NCBI GenBank assembly: GCA_947632555.1
Contig: CANRPU010000001.1
Location: forward strand, 1 to 64,000
Direction of reading: 5' to 3'
DNA from: an uncultured Lachnospiraceae bacterium
GTDB lineage: Bacteria; Bacillota; Clostridia; Lachnospirales; Lachnospiraceae
DNA length: 64,000 bases
Part shown: one piece after another, positions 60,716-64,000 of the stretch
Position numbering within the stretch: the first letter of the stretch is position 1
Layout: the number at the start of each line of letters is the position of its first letter
Position numbers and translations under genes: made by a program
The notes under the pieces: generated by a model
Database searches by the model: none
Seen by the model: the letters and a program-made list of their open reading frames with translations, nothing else
Told to the model about the DNA's origin: nothing

Positions 60716-61061
60716 CACGATTCTGAAACGATTTCCACTCCTTTTAATGCTATGTGTCCCCAATCCCTATGACTCCAATCCATCCTATGTGCGTAATTTT
60801 TATCTTCTTCAATTTCAAAGCAGTACGCATCTTTTACTCCGTACCCATGGGAAATATACCCTGCTCCTCTTTCCCCGAAATACCCGTGCAGGTTTCCTGT
60901 GTTGTGACCATAGTTACCGGTGTTCCGTCCGCGTACCGCAGAATAATACGAATATACATCCGCAGTCCTGCTTCTTCCACCATATAGCGCAGCTTCTCAT
61001 TCCGTGCGCAGACACTGTCAGCCTTTTCAAGAAACTCCAGTTCCTTCATAGCGGCTACCAT
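60715..61061 (-). pseudogene. Relic of ABC ATPase C-terminal (Wzt-like) domain
   Basis: Minus-strand translation gives RIILRYADGTPVTMVTTQET and, in a second frame, GVKDAYCFEIEEDKNYAHR with WSHRDWGHIALKGVEIVSE before a stop. These match the last 130 residues of the ATPase at 50172-51455 (IVMNYADGSPVSMMTS, WSHRYWGHVALPQIEILS). The nucleotide-binding domain is completely missing and about 35 residues are lost within. It is the dead counterpart of the module A exporter ATPase. Confidence 0.85.
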
Positions 61062-61074
61062 GAGAGCAATAGCA

Positions 61075-61403
61075 AACAGCAGTTCCGGTCAGCGCATAAA
61101 TCACCAGTACAATTCCCAACAGTGCGAACTATACCAGAAAATCTCCCCACCCTGTCAGAACCGTAGCTATCGGTACCACCATTCTTGGGAAATACACCTT
61201 ACCAAATACGCCCGCGTTCGCTACAAAGGTATTAGAAATCTGATTCACACAATATTGCCAAAAACAATGATCTGTTTATACTTTGTAGCATAATTACGCT
61301 TTACAAACAGCACTATCAGATCTTTACAGGAAAACAGTTCCCGCAGATTGAAGTTCAACCATTTTCTTTTTGGTTTCAGTACTGTTGTCCAGTTTTCTTC
61401 CAT
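61075..61403 (-). pseudogene. Relic of ABC permease (Wzm/TagG-like)
   Basis: Begins MEENWTTVLKPKRKW and FVKRNYATKYKQIIVF, nearly the same as the permease at 51468-52310. It then jumps to NQISNTFVANAGVFGKVYFP and VVPIATVLTGWGDFLV, with a frame change and stop codons. About 70 internal residues and the C-terminal third are missing. It abuts the ATPase relic, preserving the permease-ATPase order. Confidence 0.87.
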
Positions 61404-61448
61404 AACGTCATCTCATCCACATTCTTATTAAATCATTTTAAATTTAGT

Positions 61449-62942
61449 TTAATAAATAATCCAGTATAAAATATTACCTTCGAAGATTAGCTGTTCAGAC
61501 GGATTATAATCATCCCAATCTTTTTCCCCAACATATTTTTCATATTCTGCAGTTTCCATATTTAATCCTCTATAATTTGTTCCATTTACATAATTCAAAA
61601 AATTTAATTGTGCCCACTGATCGTATATGATCCGATGATTATATGTCAGCTCACTTGGCAGCAGCAATTCCTTTGCACAATACCTTGGAGAATTATCCAT
61701 TGCCACTTTTACATAAGAAATCTGATTACCTGTATTTTTTTCATATTCTTCTATTTCAGCCTGAATAGAATACATTTCATGATAATCAATAGCCTGACCG
61801 ATAAAAGTATCCATAATACAATTTTGAGTATAGTATATATCCAAAAGTACCATACCGCCAATCAATATTTCTACTCCGACTATTAATTTTGGCGATTGTC
61901 TTAATATATAGACAACTCCAATGATCAAAAGTCCCAATGAAAAAAACATGCTGACAAGCGTTCTTTGTGGATAATATGGGGTAGTAACGAATCCAAAACT
62001 AAACGGCAGTATTACCAATATTCCAGATATGCCGGTAAATATTATGAGCAGAAACATTTTTCTGTTTTTCAGCAATATATATATTCCCATCACAAACAGC
62101 AGGCACAAAAGCAATGGCAAAAGTCCTTTTGCGAACATATTTTGCAGGTTCCACCATGTATTTACTACATTACTTATTATCACTTTTATCTTTGCCCCCC
62201 ACGATTGTGGAAGAGAAGTATTTTTTCCAGGAGATAAATTATGTCCTCCGGATGCTATCATTTTTTGCAGTAACAAATTACTAAATGCAGGTACAGCTAC
62301 ACTTATGCATACCCAAAAGTTTTTCTTTATTATTGTTTTTATGTCATCATCAAAGTGCAAAATAAACACCGCAATCAGTACAGTCATTAAAACTATAAAA
62401 ATATTAGTTTGATAAATAGACATTGCGCAAAAGCTGCAAAATCCGCCTAAAACATATTTATGATCTACAATACACCGCACTGCTATTGCAGAGCACAAAA
62501 TTCCTATCGCCTGCTCTATACAATTATACACATAATGTTCAACAATAAATGGATTAATAAACATTAACAGCACTGCAGCATGCAGCAAAAACAATTGATG
62601 CTTATCATTAAATTTTTGTCGAAAAATTTCAAACAGGATAACTGCTGCCAGCGCATACAGTGCCATTCCGAATAACTGCAAAATCCATGCATTCTGAAGA
62701 TATGATATATGAAGAAACCTATTCAGAAAATAAAAGAGGCCTGCCAGCGCATAAAGAATGAATCTTCCACTGGAAACCAACTGCCAGAAATCCGGCATTT
62801 CTGGATATTCGGAATACACTCCCCCTGTTTTTATACATGGCATATGATCGCTTGTTACATATGTGCGAAAAAATGGCATAAACATCAATAATATTATGAG
62901 TAAATAATATACCCATAATCTAATTCGTTGTTTTCTTATCAT
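61449..62942 (-). CDS. GtrII-like membrane glucosyltransferase
   Basis: A 497-residue polytopic protein from ATG 62942, chosen because AAAAGGAGG precedes it. It has about 11 membrane helices. An acidic first outer loop (YVTSDHMPC), VSSGRFILYALAG and MSIYQTNIFIVL resemble the Glucos_trans_II (GtrII-type) family. Such enzymes move a sugar from undecaprenyl phosphate to a polysaccharide outside the membrane. The gene just upstream encodes a GtrB-like enzyme and overlaps it by 23 bp, forming the expected pair. A small flippase (GtrA) is not seen in the window. Confidence 0.78.
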   Translation of the reverse strand: MIRKQRIRLWVYYLLIILLMFMPFFRTYVTSDHMPCIKTGGVYSEYPEMPDFWQLVSSGRFILYALAGLFYFLNRFLHISYLQNAWILQLFGMALYALAAVILFEIFRQKFNDKHQLFLLHAAVLLMFINPFIVEHYVYNCIEQAIGILCSAIAVRCIVDHKYVLGGFCSFCAMSIYQTNIFIVLMTVLIAVFILHFDDDIKTIIKKNFWVCISVAVPAFSNLLLQKMIASGGHNLSPGKNTSLPQSWGAKIKVIISNVVNTWWNLQNMFAKGLLPLLLCLLFVMGIYILLKNRKMFLLIIFTGISGILVILPFSFGFVTTPYYPQRTLVSMFFSLGLLIIGVVYILRQSPKLIVGVEILIGGMVLLDIYYTQNCIMDTFIGQAIDYHEMYSIQAEIEEYEKNTGNQISYVKVAMDNSPRYCAKELLLPSELTYNHRIIYDQWAQLNFLNYVNGTNYRGLNMETAEYEKYVGEKDWDDYNPSEQLIFEGNILYWIIY

Positions 62943-63918
62943 ATTCCTCCTTTTCCGGCTCCTCAATGCCATGTTCCCCTTCTAGATTGGATTCCTTTTC
63001 AAGATATATCGGTCGTTTCTTTACCTCTAGATAAATCCTAGCTAAGTATTCTCCGATCATACCCAAAATGGTAATTATCACTCCACCTATAAACAATATC
63101 GCGATCATAATACTTGTATAACCATTTCTGCCGCCTTCCCCAGCATATAATGCCGCTATGCCCACATAGCCTGCATATATGAATGCTGCCAGAGTTATCA
63201 CCAGTCCCAGATAAATAACGCCTCTCAGCGGAGTTATCGCAAAAGAAATAATCCCACTATATGCGTAGCGGAACAGCCCTCTCATATTCCACTTTGATCT
63301 TCCTGCCACGCGTTTTCTATTTTCATATTCAATCCATTTATTGTTAAATCCCACCCATGCGTAAAGCCCTTTGGTAAAACGCTCCCTTTCCGGCATTGAA
63401 AGAATCGCATTTACTACTTTACGTGTCATTAATCGATAATCGGTACTTCCTGATATCAAATTAATGGCAGTTATTTTACTTATTACATGATAAAAACATT
63501 TTGAAAGCGTACTTCTAACAGGCAATTCTCCTCTTCTCGAAACGCGTCGTGCTGTAGCGCAGTCGTAGCCTTCATTCTCAATCGCATATAGCATTTCTTT
63601 CAACAATTCTGGCGGATGCTGCAGATCAGCATCCATAACCGTTACGTAATCCCCTGTACTTTTAAGCAGTCCCGCGTAGATGGCAGCCTCTTTTCCAAAA
63701 TTTCTTGAAAAAGATAAATACTGTATTTTTTCTTGTCTGGCAGTTTTCTCCAGCCGTTTGATCTCATTCATTGTGCCATCTGTACTTCCATCATCTATAT
63801 ACGTCAAAATAAGACGATATTGAGATAATGTCATAAATACTTCTTTCAGCTTTTCATAAAATAAAAAAATACACTTTTCTTCATTATAGCATGGTACAAT
63901 AATCTCTACTGTTTTCAT
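62920..63918 (-). CDS. GtrB-like polyprenyl-phosphate glycosyltransferase
   Basis: A 332-residue GT2 enzyme. VEIIVPCYNEEKCIFLFYEK opens the GT-A domain, VMDADLQHPPELLKEM is the DxD region, and two C-terminal membrane helices (about residues 230-255 and 265-295) precede a Glu/Lys-rich tail. It loads glucose or another sugar on undecaprenyl phosphate for the GtrII-like partner. It is related to, but clearly distinct from, the enzyme at 40510-41463. The base composition here is visibly AT-richer than in the housekeeping part. Confidence 0.88.
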   Translation of the reverse strand: MKTVEIIVPCYNEEKCIFLFYEKLKEVFMTLSQYRLILTYIDDGSTDGTMNEIKRLEKTARQEKIQYLSFSRNFGKEAAIYAGLLKSTGDYVTVMDADLQHPPELLKEMLYAIENEGYDCATARRVSRRGELPVRSTLSKCFYHVISKITAINLISGSTDYRLMTRKVVNAILSMPERERFTKGLYAWVGFNNKWIEYENRKRVAGRSKWNMRGLFRYAYSGIISFAITPLRGVIYLGLVITLAAFIYAGYVGIAALYAGEGGRNGYTSIMIAILFIGGVIITILGMIGEYLARIYLEVKKRPIYLEKESNLEGEHGIEEPEKEEYDKKTTN

Positions 63919-63920
63919 CT

Positions 63921-64000
63921 TTATTTCTGACTCCGTTTAATATTTTTATGCAGCCAATTTTGTATTCTTACTATCCATGTGGGATTGAGCCCCAACAACC
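63921..64000 (-). CDS. Possible C-terminal end of an upstream gene (partial)
   Basis: One minus-strand frame stays open from the window edge and ends two bases before the GtrB-like start, encoding about 25 residues (LNPTWIVRIQNWLHKNIKR). The close stop-start spacing suggests a real operon member cut by the window edge. The family cannot be told. Confidence 0.35.
   Translation of the reverse strand, partial: LLGLNPTWIVRIQNWLHKNIKRSQK

Noticed and set aside
45025-64000. Insertion sequence or transposase in the duplicated, decaying region
   Set aside because: No transposase motif, terminal inverted repeats or target duplications were seen; duplication and decay without a visible element fits better.
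1-64000. CRISPR arrays, tRNA or rRNA genes
   Set aside because: No regularly spaced short repeats, no tRNA cloverleaf-like T-loop sequence and no rRNA-like conserved stretch were noticed on reading; a dedicated scan was not possible.

Overview
The window looks like a chromosomal segment from a Gram-positive anaerobe of the Clostridia, most likely a Lachnospiraceae-type gut bacterium. This is inferred, not computed. The basis is AGGAGG-type ribosome binding sites, sigma-A promoters with 17-bp spacers, a SleB-like cell-wall hydrolase, Csp-like subtilase, clostridial-type PfkA and the small DUF6145/DUF4867-like genes. Nearly all genes lie on the minus strand; aroA is the only clear plus-strand gene. 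No tRNA, rRNA, CRISPR array, integrase or transposase was recognised.

Region 1 (about 1-24 kb) is housekeeping and metabolism: greA-lysS with its own promoter; an argF-birA-DUF6145-coaX-dusB-hypothetical operon with overlapping genes; SPFH/NfeD membrane proteins; a secreted SH3/SleB-like hydrolase; proC; an RNA methyltransferase; pfkA; dnaE; a sugar-catabolic trio (fucose/arabinose isomerase-like, DUF4867-like, xylulokinase); cysK and aroA from divergent promoters; carbamate kinase and a small unknown. Region 2 (24-33.4 kb) has two large tandem-domain glycosyltransferases, a Csp-like S8 protease, a long ClpX and a membrane-anchored HtrA.

Region 3 (33.5-64 kb) is a large surface-glycan locus, increasingly AT-rich to the right. 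It opens with an SGNH/MBOAT O-acylation pair and a polytopic protein. Next comes a CDP-sugar block: glucose-1-phosphate cytidylyltransferase (rfbF), an acetohydroxyacid-synthase-like ThDP enzyme, an SDR reductase, a polyprenyl-phosphate-type glycosyltransferase, CDP-glucose 4,6-dehydratase (rfbG) and the PLP/[2Fe-2S] 3-dehydratase (rfbH). This set matches the logic of CDP-yersiniose (branched octose) synthesis known from Yersinia and is the most interesting system here. A recognisable E3 reductase (DdhD) is absent.

Further right are two copies of one module, apparently an old tandem duplication. Module A (45.5-52.3 kb) is mostly intact: ABC permease, ABC ATPase with Wzt-like C-terminal domain, a glycosyltransferase-pyruvyltransferase fusion, a radical SAM protein and a DUF6056-like membrane protein. 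Module B (52.6-61.4 kb) is decaying: permease and ATPase are collapsed remnants, the fusion has lost its pyruvyltransferase half to frameshifts, the radical SAM gene has an internal deletion, and another glycosyltransferase is frameshifted. The DUF6056-like copies share a 239-bp perfectly identical 3' segment, suggesting gene conversion. Module B also holds a pyruvyltransferase broken or switched at a G7 tract, a PIG-L deacetylase and a NodB-like protein. The right edge has a GtrB/GtrII-type pair for side-chain glycosylation.

Together region 3 would build a polyprenyl-linked polysaccharide carrying a deoxy or branched CDP-derived sugar, decorate it (acyl, pyruvyl, deacetyl, glucosyl) and export it by a Wzm/Wzt-like ABC transporter. 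All functions are inferred by reading motifs; no search was run.
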